NCBI GenBank assembly: GCA_025200525.1
Contig: CM045767.1
Span: 3,917,437 to 3,981,436 of the forward strand
Direction: 5' to 3'
Length of the DNA: 64,000 bases
Origin: Camellia lanceoleosa
Lineage: Eukaryota > Streptophyta > Magnoliopsida > Ericales > Theaceae
Positions 23,128 to 33,538 of this stretch are shown here, piece by piece (the stretch's first letter is position 1; each line of letters opens with the position of its first letter). Under the pieces are notes generated by a model. It did not search any database. It was given only the letters and a program-made list of their open reading frames with translations, and had not been told where the DNA came from. Position numbers and translations under genes: made by a program.

Positions 23128-24320
23128 ATGGAGGCGTTTCTCGTCGAAAATCTCACATCTTGGATTGCTTCTCTAGATGGCTCGAAAAAGTTGAACTTCT
23201 GGGGTTTCGGGTTGAATGCACTATTCACGCTGGGCCGTACTCCGCTGCACCTTCCTTTTCTCCATGCCGCGGCGAGGTTTTGGAATCCAGTGACGCATGT
23301 CTTTAGCTTCGGCGGGCAAGAGATATGTCCAACTTTCGAAGATTTTCAAGTTTTGATGGAATCTGAACGTTATGAAGAGATTTTGCCTCAGTTTCGTTTT
23401 GGCCACGCCCAAGCTTTAGAGCGGATGTGTGGACTTACCGCGCATGATGCTCGGTCTCTGATCTGTAATGGGGAACTGGATATCCTCGGTTTGATTCATC
23501 GTTTTTCTGGTGTCGGTGACCGTGGCGACCACCATTAGCAAGGTTTCCGACAACATGCGCTCTGCTTGTGCATGCTATCTCGCTTCCTGCTTTCCCCGGG
23601 CCTAGGTGGACCCAACATCTGTTTGATTGAAGTTGCTCAGGGCTTGAAGGAAGGGAAGAGCTGTATTGCTATGGCATTGGCCGAAACACTGATGGGCTTG
23701 GACGCTTTCCACCGTCAAGAGACGCATCAGACGGCGGAGTCCACTATCGCCGCAGTAATGTTTCCCACCCAATCTCACATATGTATTTGCTTACATCACT
23801 TGGCCCTCGTGCTCGGTTTTTCTCACAAAACCCTTGTCTCCGTTTCTCATTGCACGCCTCTCGTTCTTTATTCTCTCATTTTCATCCCTCCCGGTATGGT
23901 TAATGGATAAATTGCGGGTTGTGGACTCTTGCCTCGCTATTCAAATTTCATGGCTACTTCTTTCGGCAATGCCTGGTTGATGCACCTGATGAGGGATGGT
24001 GGTTCAACTGGATGTGCAATTTGTCTGCTGACCACATTGTTTGGCGCTGTCCTTGGCTCAATCTTTTAGCAATGAGCTATAGCATGTCCCGACAGACTGG
24101 GGTCCAGCTGATTGGTCTGACTCACTGTGTGTTCTATTTTCCGTTCCGGTTCCAGCGCCAGTTTGGCCATGATCAGACTTGCCTGCCAGAGGGGATTGAG
24201 TACCCGGCTGCTTTTCCAGTCCGAGGTGCACAGCTTGCCCAATATGCTACAGCATGGAGGACTAGAGAACTCCTGGCCCCCACTCCCACTTTCAATTGCA
24301 CTTTGTCTGATGAATGCTAG
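23128..24320 (+). pseudogene. Antisense DUF7745-like gene, two exons, disrupted
   Basis: Resembles the DUF7745/aminotransferase-like proteins found in plant retroelements; the molecular role is unknown. Exon 1 (23128-23754, 209 codons) has FWNPVTHVFSFGGQEICPTFEDFQVL near residues 60-85 and AMALAETLMGLDAFHR near residue 185, with one in-frame TAG at 23536. The intron starts GTAATG at 23755; exon 2 resumes at 23894 with VWLMDKL. The base pair before it is CG (23892-23893) where the element A copy has AG, so the acceptor is lost. A frameshift near 23940 precedes WWFNWMCNLSADHIVWRCPW and the RQFGHDQ region. The ATG was chosen as the first in frame after the TTTAAA box. The gene faces pol. Confidence 0.65.
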
Positions 24321-24323
24321 GAT

Positions 24324-25095
24324 TGGCTTAATGAAGAGGCATAGATTGGGCCTAGCTTGGCATCAGAGGCTTCGACTAGCTCTGGGAGGAGGCGCAGGGA
24401 CACCTGACTTGACCATGCCCCGAATTTATTGCTTTACTAGTACTTTCAAGTTTTCTTTATGATTGTGATAAAAAGCAACTTCAATTGTATGCAAGAACAA
24501 GAGAACTCTGTTTTGAAATCAATGAAATTGAAGGTTGTGGTACTGAAAATTTTCCGTTTTGGTCCAAAAAAGGTCTTAGTTGTAAAAAGATTAATTTGAA
24601 CAAAGTCAACTTTTATTAAAACTTTTCAAAACTATTTTCGATATGGATTAGAACTGGACACGCCTGAGATCTGTCACTGAGATGCACAACCTTGGATTCT
24701 AGCAACTGGAAAATTGCCCCTAGTCAATAGTATCTTAAGACCGTGGCAACGGAAAGTTGCCCCTAGTCTGAATAGCACTGTACCGGAGATCGCGATGAAT
24801 GCTGATGGAAAAAGATGACTGAGATGATCAAAATGGACAAAGTTGATCGGGGAAAATTTTATGGCTGAACTTCAAGATGAAGTTGTCTACGTATCCCAAA
24901 GATGGGAATCAAGCCTTACGTAGTTCAGGCTCAGGTTCGCTCGGGTATTTTCACTCTTCTTTTACGCTCTAACTTTTGCCAAGGCCGCCCTTTACGGGTT
25001 TTCAACCTTGCGAGCTCAGTTTTTGTGATTTCAAATTTTTCGTGCTCTGAGTTTTGTCTAGGTCGCCCTTTTGGGTTTTCAGCCTAGCGAGCCTC
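24324..25095. other. Convergent spacer between DUF7745-like gene and pol end, with hairpin repeats
   Basis: There is no gene. Two hairpin words lie at 24702-24719 (GCAACTGGAAAATTGCCCC) and 24745-24763 (GCAACGGAAAGTTGCCCC), which are the same words seen three times in element A. The stretch 24880-25095 is conserved with 1585-1905. Transcripts from pol and from the antisense gene would both end here. Confidence 0.6.
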
Positions 25096-26847
25096 TCAAG
25101 GGTAATATTTCTTCAACTTGTCCATATTGATCAGTTGTGAGAACTCCAAGCCATCTAGATCCATCAGAACCACAGCTCCACCTGACCAGATTGACTTGAT
25201 GATGTAGGGACCAGTCCAATTGGGTCTGAACTTGTCCCTTAGGTCGTGGATGGGAGCTCGGTTGTCATTGAGCACCAAATCTCCTTCTTTTAAATTCCTG
25301 GACTTAACCTTCTTGTTGAAAGCCCGGGCAATTCTGCGTTGATAACCTTGGACATGGTATAGTGCTTTCAACCTTCTTTCATCAAAGAGCATGAGTTCCT
25401 CAAATCTGCTCTGCTGCCAATCCGCTTCGGCTATTTGACAATCAGCCAGTACCCGCAATGACGGAACCTCAATCTCGATAGGTAGAACGGCCTCCATCCC
25501 ATAAACCAATGAGTACGGAGTCATCCTAGTAGAAGTTCTGATTGAAGTCCGGTAGCCCCACAGAGCAAACGACAGCTTATCTGGCCAGTCCCGGTAGGTT
25601 TCCACCATCTTCTGTAGTATGTGCTTGATATTCTTGTTGGCGGCCTCAACCGCTCCATTGGTCTGCGGCCGATAAGTAGACGACTTATGAAAAGCCACAT
25701 TGTGTTTCTCCAACAAATCAATCACCTCCTTCTTGAAGTGGGAACCATTGTCTGAAATTATTTCGTTTGGGACTCCGTAGCGACAGATGATGTTGTTTCT
25801 GATAAATTTTGCGACGTGCGAAGCCTTCAACACCGCATAAGATTGGGCCTCAACCCACTTTGTGAAATAATCTATCGCTACCAAGATGAACTCATGCCCA
25901 TTCGACCCCTTTGGGGTGACAGCCCCGATCACATCGATTCCCCAGACTGAAAATGGCCATGGCGAAGTCATGTTGTACAGCTTAGATGGCGGAATGTTCA
26001 TGCGATTTGCACGAATTTGACATTTCTGGCATCGCCGGACAAAACCGATACAATCCTCCTCCATGATGGACCAGTAGTAACCCTGTCTGAGGATCTTCCG
26101 TACCAGCATTACCCCATTCATATATGCGCCGCATTCCCCTCCATGGATGGCTTCCATCAGACGCTTTGACTCTTCAGCATCAACACACAGCTTATGTATT
26201 CCCAAATGACCCCTTTTATACAGTTTACCCCCACAGATGATGAACTGAACAGCCATTCTTCTGATTGCCCTTTTGTCTTTGGCATTTACCCCTGGCGGGT
26301 ATGTTTCTTTCTTCAAGAAATTCCAAATGTCGTAATACCAGGGGTTTTCGTCCTGAACTTCATCTAAAGTAGCAATCAACTCATAGGTAGGTGCAAATTT
26401 CTGGTCAATGATGACTGGACGCATTCGGACTCCACACGGGATGTCTATCATGGAAGATAGAGTTGCTAAAGAATCTGCGAACCTGTTGTTCTCTCTTAGT
26501 AGATGAGTAAAACTTAGCTTCTCAAACTGAGGAATCAGCAAGTCCAAGGTCTGGTGATACATCATCATCTTTTCCTCTTTCACTTTCCAATCTCCTTTTG
26601 CTTGAGACACAACAAGGTTCGAGTCCCCGATGACGTCCAACCGTCTTGCCCCTAATTCCAGGGCTACTTCTAGACCAGCAATGCACGCCTTATATTCTGC
26701 TTCGTTGTTCGAGACTTTGAATCGGAGTTTGAAGGCTAGAGGGATACGGGAATTGTTGGGTGCTATCAGTAACACTCCTATCCCATACACGTATTGATTT
26801 GACGCTCCGTCAAAGTACATCGTCCAAGTTTCGTCATCGATATGCAA
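25096..26847 (-). CDS. Archaeal-type RNase H and integrase of element C
   Basis: This open frame of 583 residues encodes the last part of pol. Residues 8-135 are the additional RNase H typical of Tat elements (YFDGAS with D13, NNEAEYKA near residues 47-54, GDS with D75, and ADSLATL with D125). Integrase follows: zinc-binding region near 235-276 with H235, C273 and C276, but the second His is replaced (CGAYMNG, Y242). The catalytic core has D305 (WGIDVIG), D366 (ISDNG) and E401 (NGAVEAANK). The C-terminal region after 500 contains LKEGDLVL, the usual integrase tail. It is separated from upstream RNase H by one stop. The active-site residues are all present. Confidence 0.85.
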   Translation of the reverse strand: MHIDDETWTMYFDGASNQYVYGIGVLLIAPNNSRIPLAFKLRFKVSNNEAEYKACIAGLEVALELGARRLDVIGDSNLVVSQAKGDWKVKEEKMMMYHQTLDLLIPQFEKLSFTHLLRENNRFADSLATLSSMIDIPCGVRMRPVIIDQKFAPTYELIATLDEVQDENPWYYDIWNFLKKETYPPGVNAKDKRAIRRMAVQFIICGGKLYKRGHLGIHKLCVDAEESKRLMEAIHGGECGAYMNGVMLVRKILRQGYYWSIMEEDCIGFVRRCQKCQIRANRMNIPPSKLYNMTSPWPFSVWGIDVIGAVTPKGSNGHEFILVAIDYFTKWVEAQSYAVLKASHVAKFIRNNIICRYGVPNEIISDNGSHFKKEVIDLLEKHNVAFHKSSTYRPQTNGAVEAANKNIKHILQKMVETYRDWPDKLSFALWGYRTSIRTSTRMTPYSLVYGMEAVLPIEIEVPSLRVLADCQIAEADWQQSRFEELMLFDERRLKALYHVQGYQRRIARAFNKKVKSRNLKEGDLVLNDNRAPIHDLRDKFRPNWTGPYIIKSIWSGGAVVLMDLDGLEFSQLINMDKLKKYYP

Positions 26848-26865
26848 AATGGCCTCATCTGGGAA

Positions 26866-28680
26866 TTAAAACTCAACTGCTTCACTCCCTTCCGCTAGAT
26901 GGTCGGCAAGGAACTCTGCTACTGCTCTTCCTTTGACTGACTTGCGTGTCACATATTTTAGATCAAATTCGGATAGCAACAGTAACCAAGGAGCTAGCCT
27001 ACCCATAAGTGCTGGTTTCTCGAAAAGATATTTAATGGGATCAAGTCGTGAAACCAACATTACAGAGTGAGCTAACAGGTAGTGCCGCAGCTTCCTGGTA
27101 GCCCATACCAAAGCTAAGCAAGCCTTCTCCAGCGGAGTGTAGCGGGTTTCGTACTCTAGCATCTTCTTGCTCAGATAGTAGATGGCTTTCTCCACCTTGT
27201 CCTCTGATTCTTGCGCAAACATGCAGCCCATTGTAGTCTCAGTTACTGATAGATACAAAATCAACGGTTTTCCTTGCTCGCGTGGCAACCTGGCGGAGTT
27301 CTCAGAATATTCTTTAATCTGTTCAAATACAGCTTGACATCGGCCATCCCATTGGAACTTCTTTCCTTTCTTAAGGAGACCAAAAAGTGGTTCACAAGTC
27401 AAGGTTAATTTTAAGATAAACCGTCTTATGAATTGCACTTTACCCAGAAAGCCTCGCACCTCCTTTTTAGTCCTTGGTGGTGGCATTTCTAAGATGGCCT
27501 TGATTTTGGAAGGGTCGACCTCGATGCCCCTTTGTGTAATCAGAAACCCCAGCATTTTTCCCGCTGTAACACCAAATGTACATTTCTAAGGGTTCAACCG
27601 CAACCGGAATTCCCTGATCCTTTGAAAAACTTGTGCAAGGCGGTGTAATGGCCCTCTCTTTCTTTTGACTTGATAATCATGTCATCCACGTACACCTCGA
27701 CGTCTTTGTGGATCATGTCATGCAATATTGTGGTCGCGGCCCGTTGATAAGTAGCTCTAGCATTCTTCAACCCAAACGGCATTACCCTGTAGCAGTACGT
27801 CCCCCACGGGGTGGTGAATGCAGTTTTTTCCCAGTCTTCTTTTGCCATCACTATTTGGTTGTATCCTGAGAAGCCATCCATGAATGAGAGTAAAGCATGT
27901 CCTGCTGTGAAATCCACCAACTCATCGATATGCGGCAAGGGAAAATCGTCCTTCGGACTAACTCTGTTCAAATCCCTGAAATCCACACATACCCGGATCC
28001 TGCCATCCTTCTTCGGCACCGGAACAATGTTGGCCAACCAAGTTGGGTGTTCGGATACCAGCAGGAAGCCTGCGTCGATGTGCTTGGTGACCTCTTCCTT
28101 AATCTTGAGAGCCCAGTCTGGGCGGATCCTCATGAGTTTCTGCTTGACAGGTCGGGCCTCGGGGTCAAGAGGGATCCGATGCTGTACAATCTCATGATCG
28201 ATTCCAGGCATGTCTTCGTAGGACCACGCGAAAGCATTTTTGAAATCTTTTAATAAAGCGACTAAGCGTTCGCGTTCCTCCGAAGACAACATGGACCCGA
28301 TCTGGACCAGTCGCGGGTCCTCCTCAGTACCAATATTCACGGTAGTGATTTCATCCATTAAGGGTTTGACAAATCTCTCTTGCTCTTGCTCAATTAAACG
28401 TTGCAAAACCGGAGGAACTTCGTCCTCGTCGTTTTCGTCAAAGTTTTGAAAGTCTGAATCAATGCAATAAATCAAGGGCACAAAAAAGTACTCAGAAACC
28501 ACAATTACTTGATTCTCATTAAGCACATCCAAATCATCCGATTCATTTACAACAGACTCAAATGAAAAGGAAAAAGAAGACCTAGACAGGACTGTGGTAT
28601 CCGGGTTATCATCCCCAGGATTACCAGATTCAGACTCAGTCAAGCTGGAACCTGATTCCGACTCACAAGACTCAGTGGAA
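26866..28680 (-). pseudogene. Reverse transcriptase and first RNase H of element C, frameshifted
   Basis: RT copies the element RNA into DNA. A Ser/Glu-rich tract at 28680-28560 (ESDSTES, ESESG) precedes conserved linker and RT blocks: VCVDFRDLN, LLSFMDGFSGYNQI and YVDDMI (codons at 27692-27681). The frame is lost near 27595-27555, and RT thumb and RNase H continue in another frame from 27555 (GFLGKVQFIRRFI, PLFGLLKKGKKFQWD, then YTPLEKACLALVWATRKLRHYL). Length and order fit Ty3/gypsy RT-RNase H. The RT aspartates are intact, so the frameshift is the main lesion. Confidence 0.85.
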
Positions 28681-30338
28681 TCAGATTCCTACCACTACTG
28701 ACTTGTCTTTGGACAAAAATCCCTCATCGTATTGCCAAGTGAGAGAGGGTGCAATAGATGCATCCAAGATAGTTACTGGCAGGCCCGCAGCCGTTTCATC
28801 CCCAATCATAGAAACCGAGAAGTTATCCCCCAAGTACTTATGGTCGATCGGAGGATCTGAAAATAGACTTGCCAATGCTACCCCCATTTCAATTTCAGCG
28901 CCCTCGGCATCCTCTGTTTTATACTGCTCAACCTCAGCTGATGGGTCTATCTGCTCTTCGGCAACGTCATCCCAGATAGTTGCAGGTCGAAGAAGATCTC
29001 GAAACCTGGCACGCGCTTCTTCTCCGCGTTTAGCCATGGCTCTGGGAAGCCGCAAAATGAAAAGTCCTCCCCATCCCGGACGAAGTGTCCGTTCAGGGTA
29101 CCCTGGATGGGCCTATGCATTAATTCAAAAGGCTTCCCAGCCTGCTTTGCTCTGGCTCTTCTGGCTATTTCCTTTCCCTTCCTCACCCAGTCCTCTTTGG
29201 TGGGCAGATAACCCAAACCAAAGGTATGAGGGTTGTGTGGCACTTCAGCCAATGTTGCGACGCCTTTCTGGCCGCTCCTTCCTAATCCCATCCCGGGGAT
29301 GTGTTGTAGTTTGTTCATGAGGTAGACGGATTGAGCACTGACGTACACTCCCTCATTCACAGCCATGATATTCTGCATCACCCGAGCCTCAGCCAAAGTG
29401 AACCCTGATAAGAAAACATCCTCTGTGCCATGCTCGATCTCCAAGACTGGTGTGGACACTTCTGGCGGCGGATGGATTGATGAATTCCCGAAAACAATAG
29501 CCACCCCCTTCCCGTGAGGGTACTTCAACATCTGATGTAGAGTGGAAGAGACTGTCTTCACTTGGTGCAACCACGGCCGCCCCAAGAGTAGATTGAAGGT
29601 TGCGGGAACGTCCAAGACATGGAATTCAATGTTGTGTTGTCCTGGACCAACCTGGGTCTGAATTTTGACAGTCCCCATCACTTCCTTGCTAGTATTATCA
29701 TATGCTCTGATCACCTAAGTAATCGACACGAAGTCCGTGGGCTTCAACCCGATTGCATACGCTGTTCTGGCTGGGCATACATTGATGGCAGACTCGGTAT
29801 GAACAAGTACCACCGGTATCCACTTGTCTCTACATTCCACGGAAATGTAGAGGGGTTTGTTATGATTTGTGCCTTCAGGCGGTAGTTCTTTGTCTGAAAA
29901 GGTTAATGCCGGGGAACCTCCTCTCGGAAAAACCAGCTGCTCTGGTGTAGTATCTATAGAGAGTTTGGCCTTGTCCATGGCAGATAGGACAGCCTGTCTG
30001 TGCACCCGCAATGCCATAAGCAGTCCCCAGATGGAGATGTCTGCTTGTATCTTCTTTAATTGCTTGAGCACAGCTTCTTCTTCAATCTGTTTTTCCCTCT
30101 GTTTCTCAGCTTCCTTGTCTTTTCCAGATGCCTCAGGTTGGTCTAAGTGTGGGGGCTTGAAATACCGTCCACTTCTTGTCATATGAGCGACCTCGTCAAT
30201 ATACCAGGTATCATCTGGCTGATTACTTCCCCAATTCTCATCTGTGTGGGCAAGACATAAATCATCGTCTCCTACCACATTCCGTCGGCGGCATTCCACC
30301 GTATGATCGTACTCGCAGATCTTGATCCACATGCCCAC
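28681..30338 (-). pseudogene. Protease and linker region of element C
   Basis: Aspartic protease region upstream of RT. At about 29810-29780 the motif reads VLVHTESAINVCP. The catalytic Asp expected at the start of the D-T/S-G motif is His (codon 29801-29799) and the Gly is Glu. An in-frame TAG follows at 29717-29715, just before VIRAYDNTSKEVMGTV. The downstream LLLGRPWLHQ motif (protease flap/C-terminal part) is present. The linker continues to 28681 with a frameshift near 29050-28950. Before the protease is a Lys/Glu-rich coiled-coil-like stretch (around 30150-30040). Element D carries the same TAG but keeps the Asp. Confidence 0.7.
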
Positions 30339-30386
30339 AAGATTTTACGTTTCTGCACACAAAGACTCTCGACCCCTACATGGGCC

Positions 30387-32836
30387 TTAGCTTTTCCGAT
30401 TCTCTGAATCCTCAAATTTTGTTGTTCCAAATGCCAAGATACCGGGTTGTTCAATACTTCCTGCATTTACAATGCCCAAGTTCTGAGCGAAATTCTTAGT
30501 GCCGGCGTTCTCCGGTGGTGTATTTTGACTCTCGGCCCTTCTGGCCATCACTGATACTCTTGCCCCTGCCGGGCCTTGTTCTGGTTGAAATTCTACAACG
30601 TCTGGTTGATCATCTAACCATCCGGTAACTTCTACCGACTCTTCATACTCGAACCAGTTGATTGCCGCATCCCCTGATTCTTGGTCATTGAAGAACTGGA
30701 GGTTGGCAAGGTCCTCTCTTATAGCTATTAGATCATCCGTTCCCCGTTCAAATTTGTCCCTCTGAATTACACATAATTCTGCTCTTTCTGGAAACCCTAT
30801 ACTCAGCTCAGACTGGCCCACTGACTGGATGTATTCACTTGGATCGTAGACCCCTCCAGCGAGATTCCCAGACTGTTCAACCCCAGACTCAACAACTCCA
30901 CTTTCCTCTGAAATCTGCCCTGTCCTATCTCCGGTGGTCACCACCATTGGCTCAGATTGGGTTGTGGAGATGTCCATCATGCATAAGTCAGTGCAGACAG
31001 GAAGGATCACCTCCGGCTTAGGTAGATGGGATGGGGTGATATAGATACTAGGATCGTAAGATGCGACCCCAGTTTGGATGACGTTGATTCTGTTGGGAGG
31101 AGGAGCTTGGTTATGTGGTGGAAGAGGATTTGTTGTGACGTTGGGTTTGTCGGGAGGCGCGATCACCTGCTTGTCAATAAGATCCTGGATCTCATGACGC
31201 AATCTAAAGCAACGGTCGGTGTCATGACCGTGCTGTTGGTGATACACGCAGTATTTTGCCGGGTCATAAGAGGGAGGGAGTGGATTTGGTAGTGGCCTCA
31301 GCTCTAGGGGCGTCAAATGCTTCTTCCTGATTAATACCCCCAGAGCTTTAGACAAAGGCATGTATAGCGGGGTGAAGGTTATTCTTTGGCCTCTGGGCTG
31401 GTATTTAGTGGTTTGAGTATTACTTCCGGATGCACCAGAGAAGGGTGTGGCTGCTATGGGTCTCGGAAGGGGAGGGGGAATGGTGGTGACCATGCTCACC
31501 TCTGAAGCTCATGCAATTGCAGTGCCACTCGGGCCTGCGTTGTTGTTACGGTTGAAAGTCCTCCTAGGTTGCTCCCTATCCTGGTCGATCAGACCTTGTT
31601 TCATTGCATCCTCGATCTGTACCCCCATCTCGTGTAGATCTGAGAATGTGGGGAAGGGGAGTACAATCATCTTCTGCATCAATTTTGGTTGGAGATTGCG
31701 CACAATCATCTTGATTTGGTCTTTGTCGGCAGGCCTCAAGGTCATCATCGATGCCTTCGCCCTCCATCGAGTTACAAAATCTGAGAAGGTCTCTTTGGGC
31801 TCCTGCCTCGTTGTTTCGAGATCACGAGTTGTAATCTCGATTTGGGTATTGTACGAGTATTGTGCGACAAAGGCCTCAGCCATTTCATCCCAACTTCTTT
31901 TGATCTCATCCTCTAATTTTGCGTACCAGATAGCGGCCACACCCGACAGGGTTCGGCCGAACAGCGAAAGCTTTTGTGGTCGGGTTAGGCCCATTGGCCG
32001 CAGTATGTCTGAGAATAGCCGGAGATGGACCATGGGATCCCCGGATCCGTCGAAACAATCAATCTGGGGCATTTTGAATCTGTCTGGCAATGTTACAGCC
32101 ACATCGGTATATCCGTCCTCGATGTCTAGAATAGCCTTTACTCCTTGTGATTTCTTGAAAAGCTTTTCAAGCTTGCTCAGTTTCAGAGCTGTATGGTCTA
32201 TTTTGAATTCGAAGGGAGAGTCCGGGTGGTTGGGTGTATGGGTCTTGGACAGTTGAGGCGGAAGCAAGGGCGAGCGCCAGATTGGAAGGTTTGTGTCCTC
32301 TTGGATGTTACGGACATTTGGCACGGTGTTCGGTGTTTGGCGAGCATTACTCGATGAGGTGCTGCTTTCGGGTAATGGGGGCCCTGGTGGAGGAGGAACT
32401 TGATGTAAGCAGATGCCGATTCTGGCATTGCAGCCTAGTGATTAGCTTCGCTTTGGGCCATGATTGTGGCTCTTTGTTTGGAGAACTCGCTTGGCAGAGT
32501 CCTCCTGTATTTGTCTCATGCTCTCCTGCATTTGGCGCATCAGGGCTTCCATCCCTGATGTATTTTGCTGATCCATCCGACTGACCGGTATGTCTATTTC
32601 TATAACAACAATTGAGACCTCAGTCCTACTGCCCTCTGATGGAGTAACCCACTGTTCTGGCAACCTCTGTTCTGATACACTGCGCTTCTTTGGCCTTCTC
32701 CTGACAACGGGGGGTAGAGAATGGAACACTAGATGTCCGTCAACCAGATCCTCAGATCGATTGAGCCAACGACCTCTTGTCCAAAGTGCTTGGGGAATAT
32801 CTACTGGGTCGGAAGCAATTGTGCAAAAACCCTGCC
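30387..32836 (-). pseudogene. gag of element C, with stops and frameshifts
   Basis: Structural protein of the particle. The N-terminal part starts after an acceptor-like CTAG at 32840-32837 and runs to 32442 (WLNRSEDLVDG, then a Met/Gln-rich helix MEALMRQMQESMRQIQED). The capsid domain is 32324-31509 (LPDRFKMPQIDCFDGS, IWYAKLEDEIKRSWDEMAEAF). A single TGA at 31511-31509 separates it from the C-terminal part (31499-30387), which has the Cys/His motif YCVYHQQHGHDTDRC near residue 80 and an acidic tail. A frameshift lies near 32430-32330. Matching blocks are found in A and D gag. Confidence 0.8.
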
Positions 32837-33521
32837 CTAGCAAAAAGATAAATAAAGCGAAAAGAAAATAAATAACCAGATAAATGAATAGCATGACAGC
32901 TTAAAATAAATACACAACACACAGTCGGGCATACAACACACGGTTGATAAGCTGATCACACACTGTCCTCAAATACTGATTACTGTCCCTGAATCACTGT
33001 TCCCCAAAGACTGAATCAGATACCCGCAGATAACTGATTCTTTAAACACTGACTGATGCCCGCAGGCCTGATGCCCAAACTCATAAACTGATACATGCAT
33101 TCCTTGTAGAGACACATTCTAAAGCACATAACAAATAAATGAGAGCCAAAACACCTCTATGTTGGGGTAGGGTTTCCCTGTCCTATTTTGTCAGGAGCTA
33201 GGGTTTCATTACGCACGCAACGGTTTCAAACAACCTATATCGGGTAAGCAACCTGTCCTAGTTTGGAATGGTCACTACGGATTTCGATATGCACTAGGTC
33301 GAATGGTCAAAAAGGGTGCCCCGGCAAAACCGGGGTTTGTGTTCCCATACTGGCAAAGCCCGTAACCGGTAAGCCTTATGGCACGCAGCCTCTAGCAAAC
33401 CGCTCAGGAATAGCAGATAGCAAACACGGTGTCCTAGGCGCACCAATGCAAATGCAATGCAAAGGAACACATAAGTGTAGTCAAAACCAGATATCATGAG
33501 TTCGAGTCAAGTTCTCTAATT
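32837..33521 (-). other. 5' leader of element C, ending in an acceptor-like site
   Basis: Non-coding leader between primer site and gag. The minus-strand tract at about 32900-32841 is pyrimidine-rich and ends TTTTTGCTAG at 32837, directly before the first conserved gag codons. Element D has the same arrangement (TTTTTACAAG at 57573). The interval 33050-33500 is nearly the same as 7440-7900 of element A. Confidence 0.6.
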
Positions 33522-33538
33522 TCCCAGCAGAGTTGCCA
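33522..33538 (-). promoter_or_regulatory. Primer-binding site of element C
   Basis: Minus-strand TGGCAACTCTGCTGGGA, five bases (GTTTC) inside the LTR edge. It resembles the complement of the plant tRNA-Arg(ACG) 3' end with two transitions, as known for Ogre/Tat elements. The tRNA assignment is from memory of that sequence. Confidence 0.7.

Noticed and set aside
28703..29320. Plus-strand 205-residue frame opposite the protease-RT linker
   Set aside because: Shadow of the minus-strand polyprotein, which has clear family motifs.
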